A stretch of 64,000 nt of DNA from Fimenecus sp045532175. Lineage in GTDB: Bacteria; Bacillota; Clostridia; Oscillospirales; Acutalibacteraceae. Below are positions 18,181 to 27,263 of this stretch, in pieces. The stretch is from assembly GCA_045532175.1 (NCBI GenBank), contig JAZSFK010000043.1, positions 1 through 64,000 of the forward strand. The letters run 5' to 3'. Position 1 is the first letter of the stretch; each line of letters opens with the position of its first letter. Below the pieces are notes generated by a model. The model saw only the letters and a list, made by a program, of their open reading frames with translations, was not told the origin of the DNA and searched no databases. The position numbers and the translations under genes are program-made.

Positions 18181-19119
18181 TTATTTCCTTTGATTACATA
18201 TTGAAGCAAGTACAGCGATACCACAAGCATTATCGGACGAATAATACGGTTCAGCGAAAAACGAATTATATTTTTGTTCAATTTGGTTACGGATGATAGT
18301 ATTCGACATTACTCCACCTGAAAATACAATTGGCAAATTACCATATTTAGAAATCAGTTCATTTACAGTATCTTCTATTGCAGAGTAAATATAACTCAGA
18401 CAGTGCATAGAAATGTCTGCCGTACTATTGCCTCTGTCTAACATCTTCCGGCACTGATTTTCAACACCTGATAAACTGAATTTACCATCTCTTCGAAAAA
18501 CTTTGATTCTTTTTATTTTTTCATTACTGCTTAATGCTAGTTTTTCAAGCTCAGGTCCGCAAGGAAAATCAAGTCCAAGCGAAATACCTACACGGTCAAT
18601 TGCTTGTCCTGCTTTTAAATCGAGCGAATCAGATACAATGGTAGTACTAAAAAAATCAGAATTTGGTTCCACCAACAGTGCTTGTGATGTACCGCCTGAT
18701 ATGTGAAACGCTAAAAATTTCTGCTTTATTAAATCAATTTTATCGGCAGAATATAAAGCAGCAATAATATGACCGTCTTGATGTGAAAATTTATATAAAG
18801 GTATATTTAAAGCTTTAGATAAGGAAACTGCAACAGAAATTCCGGTTAAAAAACAAGGCATATAAGAACCATCCTCGTTACAAGGTTTAACTGAAACTCC
18901 TATAGCAGAAATACTATATTCCTTTCCATCAAAAAGCTCGCTTATCAGTTCCGGTAATTGAACTGTATGATGAAAAACAGCATCACTTTGCCGTATACCT
19001 TTTTCACCTGATTTTACAGGCAAAAGCTTCTTTTTGCTGATTATTTCGTTATTATCCGCATTAAACAATGCTACAGAAGTAGTGTAATTACTAGTGTCAA
19101 TTCCAAGATAGTAACTCAT
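18181..19119 (-). CDS. TsaD/Kae1-like (peptidase M22 family) protein
   Basis: This 312-residue protein belongs to the ASKHA-fold family that includes TsaD, the tRNA threonylcarbamoyl transferase, but it is a divergent paralogue. It opens with GIDTSNYTTSVAL and has SHQDGH (an HxxxH pair like the TsaD metal site), HISGGTSQALLVEP, and VFSGGVMSNTIIR near the C-terminus. It lies between nusB and xseA with a 4-bp ATGA overlap with nusB; a similar protein is seen at this spot in other Ruminococcaceae. A true TsaD normally neighbours other tRNA-modification genes, which are absent. Function unknown. Confidence 0.8.
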   Translation of the reverse strand: MSYYLGIDTSNYTTSVALFNADNNEIISKKKLLPVKSGEKGIRQSDAVFHHTVQLPELISELFDGKEYSISAIGVSVKPCNEDGSYMPCFLTGISVAVSLSKALNIPLYKFSHQDGHIIAALYSADKIDLIKQKFLAFHISGGTSQALLVEPNSDFFSTTIVSDSLDLKAGQAIDRVGISLGLDFPCGPELEKLALSSNEKIKRIKVFRRDGKFSLSGVENQCRKMLDRGNSTADISMHCLSYIYSAIEDTVNELISKYGNLPIVFSGGVMSNTIIRNQIEQKYNSFFAEPYYSSDNACGIAVLASICNQRK

Positions 19120-19520
19120 TCTTCAATGTTCTCTCTTACGTATTTTCCAAGAATACCATTTATAAATGAAGCATCTTCCTGTGAAGAGAATTTTTTTGCA
19201 AGTTCAACAGCTTCATTTATTGAAACACCGTTTGGAATTGATGGAACATATAGGATTTCACAGAGGGCGAGTCGAAGAATAGCGAGTGAAACCTTTGGTA
19301 ATCTTTCAACCTTCCAGCCAATGGAATTATCGTTGATTATATTATCAATTTCATCGCAATGTTCGTATGTTAACTGTGCAAGTGAAAATGCAAAAGTGTT
19401 TTCTTCTATCAATCTTGCTTCAACAGCATTGTTGACAATTTCTTCTACGGTAAGTTCATTATTGAAAATTTTTTCAAAAACAAGTGTAAAAGCAAGTTCT
19501 CTTTCTTCCTTACGAGTCAT
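19116..19520 (-). CDS. nusB: Transcription antitermination factor NusB
   Basis: NusB binds boxA RNA with S10/NusE and supports antitermination in rRNA operons. The 134-residue all-helical protein starts MTRKEERELAFTLVFEKIF and has the conserved C-terminal pattern NGVSINEAVELAKKFSSQEDASFINGILGKY. It is the first gene of a long operon reaching recN. An AGGAGG site lies directly behind the T-run of an attenuator-like hairpin, and the promoter is about 95 bases upstream. Confidence 0.96.
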   Translation of the reverse strand: MTRKEERELAFTLVFEKIFNNELTVEEIVNNAVEARLIEENTFAFSLAQLTYEHCDEIDNIINDNSIGWKVERLPKVSLAILRLALCEILYVPSIPNGVSINEAVELAKKFSSQEDASFINGILGKYVRENIEE

Positions 19521-19531
19521 AATATCCTCCT

Positions 19532-19570
19532 AAAAAATACACTCCCCGCCGAGAAAATGACAGGGAGTGT
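19532..19570 (-). terminator. Attenuator-like terminator in the nusB leader
   Basis: On the minus strand ACACTCCC pairs with GGGAGTGT across a 16-base loop and is followed by ATTTTTT and then the nusB AGGAGG site. It lies downstream of the nusB promoter, so it would cut the nusB transcript before the gene unless bypassed. AAAATGA just upstream can instead pair with TCATTTT in the loop, which would leave the first arm unpaired. Confidence 0.65.
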
Positions 19571-19616
19571 TTTCATTTTTCTACGGTACGAATGTTAATA
19601 CAATTATTTGAAGATA

Positions 19617-19645
19617 ATTATATCACTACGTACATTAAATTTCAA
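19617..19645 (-). promoter_or_regulatory. Promoter of the nusB operon
   Basis: On the minus strand there is TTGAAA (19645-19640), a 17-base spacer and TATAAT (19622-19617). The start would be near 19610, giving a leader of about 90 bases. Confidence 0.75.
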
Positions 19646-19675
19646 TAGATTGTGTATATTTTTATTGTATATACA

Positions 19676-20206
19676 TTATTTTAATTCAATAATCGATATC
19701 TGCTCTGTAGAAAGATTTGTTTTTAGTAACACTATGTTTTTTATCTTAAGTACAGCATCATCATCTATTGTATCCTTTGGTAAAACTATCTCAATACTAT
19801 CCAAATTGTATGTAACAAGACAATCAACGTTCAGTTGTGCCTTGACAAGGTTTTCTATATCTGATTCCGTTTTAATGCATTGTGAAATACTTACTAAGCT
19901 TTCCTTTGCATTGTTTTTTGTATCATTATCATAATCAGCTGAATTAATAATTTCATCAAGGTATGCTTTAGCCTCATCGTGTGCTTTTTTCCTGTTTAAT
20001 GATGCTTCTTTGAAATAATCGTCTTCGGATATCGAGTTTGAGTTAACATATTGCGCTTCTCCCAGATTAACATTGTTTTCGTATTCTGGTTCTGATTCAT
20101 CATTTGGTTGATTAGTATAATACCAATTGACAAATAAAGCTATACCAAGTGAAAATAATAATGTAATTGTTATAAGATGTTTTTTAAGTATAATTCTACT
20201 CTTCAT
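19676..20206 (-). CDS. spoIIIAH: Stage III sporulation protein AH
   Basis: SpoIIIAH sits in the mother-cell membrane and joins forespore SpoIIQ to form the A-Q channel. The 176-residue protein has one N-terminal transmembrane helix (about 10-28), a spacer, and a C-terminal YscJ/ring-building-like domain (about 85-176), with KAYLDEIINS and VNVDCLV-type segments. It is the last gene of the operon and overlaps spoIIIAG by 11 bp. Confidence 0.9.
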   Translation of the reverse strand: MKSRIILKKHLITITLLFSLGIALFVNWYYTNQPNDESEPEYENNVNLGEAQYVNSNSISEDDYFKEASLNRKKAHDEAKAYLDEIINSADYDNDTKNNAKESLVSISQCIKTESDIENLVKAQLNVDCLVTYNLDSIEIVLPKDTIDDDAVLKIKNIVLLKTNLSTEQISIIELK

Positions 20207-20753
20207 ATTTTTCCTCCGAGTATTCTAATTTAGATATAGATATATCTGATGTGCTAACATTTAACAACGCACTGACAGCAGAGTATATCTGCTCTTGTAC
20301 TGCAATGTTATCTCCGCCGGAGCAAGATATAGCAACACCTCTGACTTTTGGCTCAATTGTCTTTTTCAATAATGCCGCGTTTTCATTGTTATTCTTTATA
20401 ATAACATAATTATTTTCAACCGTCTGGTCACTGCTGTTTTCATTATTTTTCGTAATTTCCTTTCCGTCAGTTGCATATATATATTCAGTTGATTCATCTA
20501 ATGTTATAATTACCCGTGTCTCCCCTGCACCGTCAATAGATTCTATAAACAACTCAAGCTTTTTCTCTAATTTTTCACAATAATCATATTTTGTCTCACA
20601 ATCACTTTCAACATTTTTTTCATTATTCTTAAAATCAAACTCTGATATAAATATTACAGCTATCCCAATAAAACCAATTATAATTACTATTGCTGATTTT
20701 TTATCTATCTTTTTTAAATCAAATTTTTTTAAGTATGACAATATATTATTCAA
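20196..20753 (-). CDS. spoIIIAG: Stage III sporulation protein AG
   Basis: SpoIIIAG forms a large ring in the A-Q feeding channel. The 185-residue protein has a transmembrane helix at about 20-40, then a periplasmic domain with GAGETRVIITLDES and a later VRGVAISCSGGDNIAVQEQI block, typical of this family. The start is TTG, with GAGG about 10 bases upstream, and it overlaps the spoIIIAF stop by 4 bp. Confidence 0.93.
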   Translation of the reverse strand: MNNILSYLKKFDLKKIDKKSAIVIIIGFIGIAVIFISEFDFKNNEKNVESDCETKYDYCEKLEKKLELFIESIDGAGETRVIITLDESTEYIYATDGKEITKNNENSSDQTVENNYVIIKNNNENAALLKKTIEPKVRGVAISCSGGDNIAVQEQIYSAVSALLNVSTSDISISKLEYSEEKYEE

Positions 20754-21187
20754 TTAACAACTACCTCATAGCCTAATTGTCTTTTAATCAGTTCTGTTGC
20801 TTCTAGTATTTTGTTTTTATTTTCAATTGTAACTTCCAACTCATTTACGATAATATAACTATCTTCAATATATGAGTCAACTTGTATTGATATTACATCT
20901 ATTGAATTTTCCTCACATAACTTAAATACTGATTCAACAATGATTCTATCATATCCATCTTTATAAGATATCTCATAATTTGTTTCGTCAATTGGTATAT
21001 CATAATTATATTTATATTTATCATCAGTACTCATTTTAAAAGGCAATACCGTATACAGAAGGACAAAAACTGATAAAAACACATTTGTTGTTTTCTTCAG
21101 TTTTGATTTAGATAATAGTATTTTTAATAACGATACTATGGCTGTCGAACCACATAATGATAAAATCCATATCTTAAGATTATCCAT
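20750..21187 (-). CDS. spoIIIAF: Stage III sporulation protein AF
   Basis: This 145-residue protein has two N-terminal membrane helices (about 7-24 and 33-50) and a small extracytoplasmic alpha/beta domain ending EATELIKRQLGYEV. Length, topology and its place between spoIIIAE and spoIIIAG identify it as SpoIIIAF, although the sequence is divergent. It is needed for forespore gene expression after engulfment in the model organism. Confidence 0.88.
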   Translation of the reverse strand: MDNLKIWILSLCGSTAIVSLLKILLSKSKLKKTTNVFLSVFVLLYTVLPFKMSTDDKYKYNYDIPIDETNYEISYKDGYDRIIVESVFKLCEENSIDVISIQVDSYIEDSYIIVNELEVTIENKNKILEATELIKRQLGYEVVVN

Positions 21188-21189
21188 TG

Positions 21190-22287
21190 TTACTTACCGA
21201 ACATTATTACTACACCCGTTGTAATTACTAGAATAAATGTAATAAAAAACATTACTATATTTAGTAATGAAATAATTGTGGAAAAATTTTCAAATATTTC
21301 AGTTATGTATCGAGTTCCTAACAGAGAAGAAATAATTGAACATAATTGAAGAACAAAATACCATAAAAGCATTTCAATAATTATCGGCAAATTTATTAGT
21401 ATTATTACAATTATAATAAAAACACCCAAGGTATTCTTCATCATTATAAAGCTACTGAATACAGATGAAAGTGCATCTGCAACATTACCGCCGACAATTG
21501 GAATAAATGTACCGGAAATAAATTTTATTCCTCTTATGGTAACACTATCGGAACTCGTTGCCAGAATACTTTTTGTTGTCAAAACTCCTGTATATATAGT
21601 TGAAAAAAAAGAAATAATCATTATTATCATTTTTCTGACAGATACTAATAATTTTGATTTATAATCTTCTTCGGAAAAGGATGATAAAACTACAAACGAT
21701 AGCATTGAACTTGCAACGGGAACAATAATTTTATCAGCAAGTGTACTGATTATTACTGATAAATATATAGAAAACGAATTATAAGTCAACGCAAGAGTTG
21801 GATTTCTTGTAGCTATAATTATCGATGTAATGATGGGTAAACTTAAATCAATAAAAACCGCAGAATTTTTTATTCCGACAGTAACATCCATAAGGATTCT
21901 GCTTATGGGTTCAATCAGAAATGATATGATAATGAGTGTTCCGGTTAGTGAAACCACATTATTCAAACTTTGATTTTCTTTCAAAAATGACGTTGCAATT
22001 GCAGATATAAGTAATACAGACAAAATCTTTATTAAATAATGTGTTACGTTTAAGCCTTTATTTAATGCTAAATTAAGAATAAACCTTATTACTCTTGTTG
22101 GAGACAGCTCAAATAATTCATCGAAATTCAGTTCATTAATTCCTATTTCTGTCAAGTATTCTTTTGTCTGTTCATCGGTATTTTCCCAGAGGGTATCATA
22201 TTCATCACAGTATCCTGAAATACTGCAAAAGGAAATCAAGATTAGAATTAGAATAAATGTTAATATACTTCTCTTCATTTTATTCAA
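21190..22287 (-). CDS. spoIIIAE: Stage III sporulation protein AE
   Basis: SpoIIIAE is the large polytopic membrane subunit of the A-Q channel. The 365-residue protein has a signal-like N-terminus (about 8-27) and about seven to eight hydrophobic segments after residue 75, with family pieces such as SGTFIPIVGGNVADALSSV. The start may be TTG at 22287 (AAGG close by) or ATG at 22278 with a long spacing; both overlap or touch the spoIIIAD end. Confidence 0.93.
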   Translation of the reverse strand: MNKMKRSILTFILILILISFCSISGYCDEYDTLWENTDEQTKEYLTEIGINELNFDELFELSPTRVIRFILNLALNKGLNVTHYLIKILSVLLISAIATSFLKENQSLNNVVSLTGTLIIISFLIEPISRILMDVTVGIKNSAVFIDLSLPIITSIIIATRNPTLALTYNSFSIYLSVIISTLADKIIVPVASSMLSFVVLSSFSEEDYKSKLLVSVRKMIIMIISFFSTIYTGVLTTKSILATSSDSVTIRGIKFISGTFIPIVGGNVADALSSVFSSFIMMKNTLGVFIIIVIILINLPIIIEMLLWYFVLQLCSIISSLLGTRYITEIFENFSTIISLLNIVMFFITFILVITTGVVIMFGK

Positions 22288-22669
22288 TAAACCTTAAGCT
22301 AATTATTATCAAACCGTTTATTAAAGGCATTGTTAAAAATAATACCAGTAGTTTTGAAATGAATGTAATTACATTTGCAATTGAACTCTCGCCGTTATCA
22401 ATTAATGTATCTGTTATTATATCTGTAACTAACGTAATTCCAACTACTTTAAAGAGCAAACTAATATGTAAGGAATCAATGTTAAATATAGTGACAATGG
22501 ATAAAATTTTGCTGATTAACTCACTAACATAATCGATTATGAACGAAACCAGTATGATAACAACAAAGACCCTCAGAAGAAATACAAATTCAGGTCTGTT
22601 CTGCTTTAATATCACGGACAATAATACGAATACAAAAGATACTATTGCAATTTTTATAATTTCATTCAT
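22280..22669 (-). CDS. spoIIIAD: Stage III sporulation protein AD
   Basis: This 129-residue protein is almost entirely hydrophobic, with about four membrane segments, and matches SpoIIIAD in size and order. It overlaps spoIIIAC by 4 bp (ATGA). SpoIIIAC and SpoIIIAD are related membrane subunits of the channel. Confidence 0.9.
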   Translation of the reverse strand: MNEIIKIAIVSFVFVLLSVILKQNRPEFVFLLRVFVVIILVSFIIDYVSELISKILSIVTIFNIDSLHISLLFKVVGITLVTDIITDTLIDNGESSIANVITFISKLLVLFLTMPLINGLIIISLRFIE

Positions 22670-22860
22670 AGTATGAAAATTGATGATATTTCATCAAAAA
22701 TATTTGAAAGTTCAGGAATCAACATTGCAATTATTACAATTATTCCCGTCAATACTGTTAAAGTTGCAAACTCCTCTCTTCCAGTTTTCGAAAGCAACTG
22801 TTGTAATATTGCAACAATCAGTCCTATACCTGCTATTTTAAACAAAAATGAAATATCCAT
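22666..22860 (-). CDS. spoIIIAC: Stage III sporulation protein AC
   Basis: This 64-residue protein has two membrane helices (about 5-22 and 32-50) around the conserved pattern LLSKTGREEFATL, the SpoIIIAC signature. It begins 10 bp after spoIIIAB. Confidence 0.95.
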   Translation of the reverse strand: MDISFLFKIAGIGLIVAILQQLLSKTGREEFATLTVLTGIIVIIAMLIPELSNIFDEISSIFIL

Positions 22861-22870
22861 ATATTCCCCG

Positions 22871-23374
22871 CTACATTATTACAATTGATATAATAATTCC
22901 TATCCCTATGATTATTGCCAATGTACTTTTTATCTTAGTATTTTCATTTAATTCTAATTGCTCTAGTTTTCTTTTAAATAAATCCCTATACATCTTGCAA
23001 TTAATAATTTGTCCATTTAAATCTGATTTCCCAAGCATTGACAAAAATCCCTTGATGTTTTCTTTATCTTGTTCGTCAACATATTTCCAATTATTAATAT
23101 AATTCAAAACAGATGTATTCATAATACAATTATTATTGTTACAATCATCAATATATAAATCAATAAAGCCAAGTTTATGAAGTTGCTCACAATTCTTTAG
23201 TTTAACAAAGATTTCATAAATGCTTAAAACTTCATAAGTTAAATATATTTCAATACTATCAATCATCAATAGAATTTGTTTTACGACAATTGATTTATGT
23301 TTAATCAAATTTACATAATAATTAGCAATTGCAAGCGATGTTATTAAAATTATTATTATGCAGATTTTCTTCAC
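22871..23374 (-). CDS. spoIIIAB: Stage III sporulation protein AB
   Basis: SpoIIIAB is a membrane-anchored, GspF-like partner of the SpoIIIAA ATPase. From the GTG at 23374 it has 167 residues: an N-terminal membrane helix (about 4-20), a soluble helical part, and a C-terminal membrane helix. The GTG is preferred because GGTGAT, a full match to the 3' end of 16S rRNA, sits 4 bases before it; the frame is open to a TTG at 23386. The start lies inside spoIIIAA, an overlap of 53 bp. Confidence 0.85.
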   Translation of the reverse strand: MKKICIIIILITSLAIANYYVNLIKHKSIVVKQILLMIDSIEIYLTYEVLSIYEIFVKLKNCEQLHKLGFIDLYIDDCNNNNCIMNTSVLNYINNWKYVDEQDKENIKGFLSMLGKSDLNGQIINCKMYRDLFKRKLEQLELNENTKIKSTLAIIIGIGIIISIVIM

Positions 23375-24317
23375 AATTATCACCAATTTTAATAATCTTA
23401 CTTACCCTTCCCGGAGAATCTTTTCCTGAAAGTAAAACTAGGTTATTGATTTCAGTATCATTTATTATTTTTTTATATATCTTTTTATGTTTGAGTTCAT
23501 CGAATGATTTAGCATGAATTGAAATTATGAAATTTATTCCGGAATTCATGCCATTGATAATTTCATCTATTTCATCATTAAATCCAATTTCATCACAGAT
23601 TATTAAGTCCGGCGACAATACCCTTGTGGCAATTGATATTCCCTTTGCTTTCGGATAACCTAACAAAACATCTGTATTTGGCCCCAAACTTTTTACATTT
23701 CTCTTGTCAGGACATATCTCTTTTCTCTCATCAACAACACAAATTTTATAATATCTTCCTAATCTTCCGGATGAAATCTGATATTCTATATCTTTAAGTA
23801 AAGTTGTTTTACCTGATGTTGGTGGTCCGGCAATTATAATATTATCTAAACCGTTTTTTAAAATATTATCAAAGATGGTGTCAGAAATCCCGGTTATATT
23901 TCTGGGTATTCTTATATTCAAATAGCTTATATCTTTTACACCTTTTATCTTGTCCTTATCAAAAATTGCTGTACCGCATAAGCCAACTCTTGAGCCATTC
24001 TGCAAAGTAATATATCCATTGAGTATATCCTCATAATGACTATGCATTGAATATCCGCACATTTTGTTTACGGTATCTTCTATTTCATTTTTATATGCTA
24101 CAACACTATTGCTTGACCAAATATAGCTTATTTTTCCTGTATTAGTTAAAAATGCACTTCCTTGTGATGTTACAAGCATTATCGGTCTGTCTGCACGTAT
24201 ACGAATTTCATATATTTTTTCAATCAAATCATCAGATAATTTTAGTAAATACATTTGTATTCTTGGGGATAAATAAGAAACAATATATTGGTAATTATTT
24301 AATAATGATTTGTCCAT
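23322..24317 (-). CDS. spoIIIAA: Stage III sporulation protein AA, ATPase
   Basis: SpoIIIAA is a secretion-type ATPase proposed to energise the A-Q channel between mother cell and forespore. The 331-residue protein has Walker A GPPTSGKTTLL near residue 165 and a Walker B-like DLIICDEIG. It begins the eight-gene spoIIIA operon, read toward lower coordinates with short overlaps. The ribosome binding site is GAGGTGATTAA joined to the ATG. Mother-cell sigma-E control is expected from the family, but I could not place a convincing sigma-E promoter. Confidence 0.95.
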   Translation of the reverse strand: MDKSLLNNYQYIVSYLSPRIQMYLLKLSDDLIEKIYEIRIRADRPIMLVTSQGSAFLTNTGKISYIWSSNSVVAYKNEIEDTVNKMCGYSMHSHYEDILNGYITLQNGSRVGLCGTAIFDKDKIKGVKDISYLNIRIPRNITGISDTIFDNILKNGLDNIIIAGPPTSGKTTLLKDIEYQISSGRLGRYYKICVVDERKEICPDKRNVKSLGPNTDVLLGYPKAKGISIATRVLSPDLIICDEIGFNDEIDEIINGMNSGINFIISIHAKSFDELKHKKIYKKIINDTEINNLVLLSGKDSPGRVSKIIKIGDNCEENLHNNNFNNIACNC

Positions 24318-24372
24318 TTAATCACCTCAATAATACTTATGATTACTTGTCCTCGCTTATTACAAAACTTTC

Positions 24373-24401
24373 TTGAATATAGTTTGCTAATATGATATAC
24401 T
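24373..24401 (+). promoter_or_regulatory. Promoter of the YfhO-like gene
   Basis: TTGAAT (24373-24378), a 17-base spacer and TATACT (24396-24401), about 35 bases before the start codon. Confidence 0.65.
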
Positions 24402-24435
24402 TCTATTGGTATATATTGCAAAAGGAGTATTTTTA

Positions 24436-27225
24436 ATGAAAGATAAAATCAAGTTGTTTACTGCAAATAATAAATATATCCTTTTAACAGGCTTAGCCTC
24501 TCTGTTTATAATATTATTTGTATTCTTTTGCCACTCCATTATTCCGTTTGGTGACAGAACTATTTACAGGATGGATTTATATCATCAATACGGGCCACTG
24601 TTTTCTGAATTATATGATAGAATTGTATCCGGTGAATCTTTATTGTATTCGTGGAATTCAGGCCTTGGAAGTTCATTTGTAGGAAACCTTTTTAATTATC
24701 TTTCAAGTCCCTTTGCTATACTTATTTTTATTTTTGGTCACGAACACACATTTGAGGCTGTTGCTACAATGATTGCCTGCAAAGCTGTTTTAAGTTCTAT
24801 GTCAATGGCCTATTATCTAAAAAAATCACACAAAGGCAACAGCCCTATGCTTATTGCCTTTGGAGTTATGTATGCTTTTTGCGGTTATTTTATTGCCTAT
24901 TACTGGAATGTTATGTGGATGGATGCAATGTATCTGTTTCCGTTCGTTATTTTAGGAATTGAAAAAATAATAAATACCGGTAAATGTTCATCTTATATTG
25001 TTGCTTTGACCCTCTCTATTTTTACAAATTATTATCTCGGTTATATGATTTGTATTTTTTCCTGTATTTACTTTTTGTACTATTATTATTGTTCTCTGGA
25101 TAACTTTGATAAAAGACACAAAATACTCAAGTTAAAAGAAAACAAGAAAAATATAATAAAAGATTCATTTCTTCTTAATAGCGGTGTAAGATTTGCGTTG
25201 TCATCTCTTTGTGTCGGTATTCTGTTACTCGGCATGCTTTTACCTGTTGCTTATGTTCTCAGTTCATCCTCTGCAACATCGAGTACATTACCATCAAAAG
25301 CAACAGGTTATTTTGACTTTATTGACTTTTTAGCAAATCATACAGCAAGTCTTGAGCCAACAATAAGAAGTAGTGGCGAAGATGTTCTTCCCAACATATA
25401 TTGTGGAATGTTTACAATTATTCTGATTCCAATATATTTGCTATCAAAGAAAGTATCATCAAAAGAAAAGGTTGCATCTGTTGTTTCACTTTTCTTTATG
25501 TATTGTAGTTTTAATATTAACATTCTAAATTTTATGTGGCACGGTTTCCATTTTCCTAACGATTTGCCATATAGACAATCTTTTATGTATAGTTTTATTT
25601 TGCTTGTAATGGCACATAAAGCATTTACACATATATTAGACTTTAGTAAAAAGCATTTTATTGCAATTGGTGGACTTTTAATTATATTCCTTGTAGTTTT
25701 ACAAAGAATTGGCTCAAAAAACGTTTCTACATTATCCGTTGTATTGTCTGTTATCTTTATACTGTTACTGACTATAGCACTTTGCTTTATGACGAGCAAA
25801 AAAAATCAAATACAAGCTTTATCAATTTTGCTTGTATGCATTGTTCTGTCAGAAACAATTGTATGCAGTACAAGACATTACGTTGCAAATCAGGTTAAGC
25901 AATCCTATATGGTCGATTATGCAGATTTTAAAAGCGCACAAGATGTAATAGACACAAAAGAAGAAGACGATTTTTATAGAATAGAGCTATCAAATCTCCG
26001 TGCAAGAATGGACCCAAGTTGGTATGATTATAATGGTGTTTCTGTATTCTCCTCAATGGCTTATGAACACGCTGCTAAGTTACAGAAAAGCATAGGAGTA
26101 TACAGTAACAATATAAATAGTTATACGTATAATCCAAATACTCCTGTTTATAATTCAATGTTCTCATTAAAATATGTATTTGACAGGAAGAATCTTATTT
26201 CCGATGGCGAATACTATAAGAATGTTTACCAAAATGACACATATACAGTTTATGAAAACAACTATTATTTAGGTCTGGCTTATCCTGTGTCAAGTGATAT
26301 ACTCGAATGGAATTCTTTATCATATTTAGACCCAATAGATGCACAGGAAGCATATTTTTCTTATTCAACCGGAATTGACGATATATTCTATAAATCATAT
26401 GATTATAATATCATTTTTAACAATGTCGAAAACTTCAGTTTGCACAATAAAATTTCCGGAGTATTACCGGCAACTAAAATAGATGAAAATTCTGAAGCAA
26501 ATCTAACTATTGATATTACAGCAAAAGAAAATAAAAATATTTATATTTATATCCAGTCGAGAAACCTTGATGAAGTTGAAGTTAAATCAGATATTATATC
26601 AACGACTATGGATGTAAAACACGGATATATCTTAGATTTAGGTGTATATGATAAAGGCGATATAATCAATATAACGCTTCCGCTTAAAGATGATGAAAAG
26701 TCTGCTGATATACAGTTTTATGTATTTACAATGGATAATGAAAAATTCCTTGAAGGATATAATAAACTTAAATCAGGTCAGATGGAAATATCTGAGTTTA
26801 ATGAAACAAAGATTAGCGGAACTTTTGTTGCAGAAGAAAATGAAATATTATATACCTCTATTCCTTATGATAAAGGCTGGAATATTATATTAGACGGAGA
26901 AAGAGTAAGTGACAAGGATATTATTCAAATTTCCGGCTCTTTAATTGGTGTTAAAGTAAGTAGCGGTGAACATAACATTACATTTGAATATTCAATCCCG
27001 TATATGAATGTTGCTTGTATAATTTCTTTTGCATCTATAATCATCCTTTTAATCGGATTTATATTAAAGAAAAAGAGATTATTTATCTTCAAAAATATGA
27101 AAGAAAATCTTTGGGAACGTTCCGATGGCGAATTACCTGTTGAAGATTTTGAGGATGACATGATTTTATCCGAAAACAATATAGTTGCAGATGAAAATTC
27201 TCATGACGAAACCACAAATGAATAA
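24436..27225 (+). CDS. YfhO-family polytopic membrane protein
   Basis: This 929-residue protein is of the YfhO type, large membrane proteins with a glycosyltransferase-C-like fold that act in lipoteichoic acid or other surface glycosylation in some Firmicutes. About 12 hydrophobic segments fill residues 15-475, followed by a large outside domain (about 480-860) and a last membrane helix at about 868-888 with an acidic tail. The segment DLYHQYGPLFSELYDR and the following GLGSSF are typical of the family. The ATG at 24436 follows AAAGGAG; ten more in-frame codons upstream are not needed. It is a single-gene unit with its own promoter and terminator. The substrate is unknown. Confidence 0.85.
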   Translation: MKDKIKLFTANNKYILLTGLASLFIILFVFFCHSIIPFGDRTIYRMDLYHQYGPLFSELYDRIVSGESLLYSWNSGLGSSFVGNLFNYLSSPFAILIFIFGHEHTFEAVATMIACKAVLSSMSMAYYLKKSHKGNSPMLIAFGVMYAFCGYFIAYYWNVMWMDAMYLFPFVILGIEKIINTGKCSSYIVALTLSIFTNYYLGYMICIFSCIYFLYYYYCSLDNFDKRHKILKLKENKKNIIKDSFLLNSGVRFALSSLCVGILLLGMLLPVAYVLSSSSATSSTLPSKATGYFDFIDFLANHTASLEPTIRSSGEDVLPNIYCGMFTIILIPIYLLSKKVSSKEKVASVVSLFFMYCSFNINILNFMWHGFHFPNDLPYRQSFMYSFILLVMAHKAFTHILDFSKKHFIAIGGLLIIFLVVLQRIGSKNVSTLSVVLSVIFILLLTIALCFMTSKKNQIQALSILLVCIVLSETIVCSTRHYVANQVKQSYMVDYADFKSAQDVIDTKEEDDFYRIELSNLRARMDPSWYDYNGVSVFSSMAYEHAAKLQKSIGVYSNNINSYTYNPNTPVYNSMFSLKYVFDRKNLISDGEYYKNVYQNDTYTVYENNYYLGLAYPVSSDILEWNSLSYLDPIDAQEAYFSYSTGIDDIFYKSYDYNIIFNNVENFSLHNKISGVLPATKIDENSEANLTIDITAKENKNIYIYIQSRNLDEVEVKSDIISTTMDVKHGYILDLGVYDKGDIINITLPLKDDEKSADIQFYVFTMDNEKFLEGYNKLKSGQMEISEFNETKISGTFVAEENEILYTSIPYDKGWNIILDGERVSDKDIIQISGSLIGVKVSSGEHNITFEYSIPYMNVACIISFASIIILLIGFILKKKRLFIFKNMKENLWERSDGELPVEDFEDDMILSENNIVADENSHDETTNE

Positions 27226-27227
27226 AT

Positions 27228-27263
27228 AATTACGGCTCTGTATTTAAATACAGAGCCGTAATT
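27228..27263. terminator. Bidirectional terminator
   Basis: AATTACGGCTCTGTATTTAA is the first half of a perfect 36-bp palindrome whose stem is strong in both directions. It separates the plus-strand YfhO-like gene from the convergent HD-domain gene. The T-run is short on both sides. Confidence 0.8.

Noticed and set aside
24318..24435. Sigma-E promoter before spoIIIAA
   Set aside because: CATATT- and CATA-like pieces exist but no pair has acceptable -35, -10 and spacing, so I did not list one.
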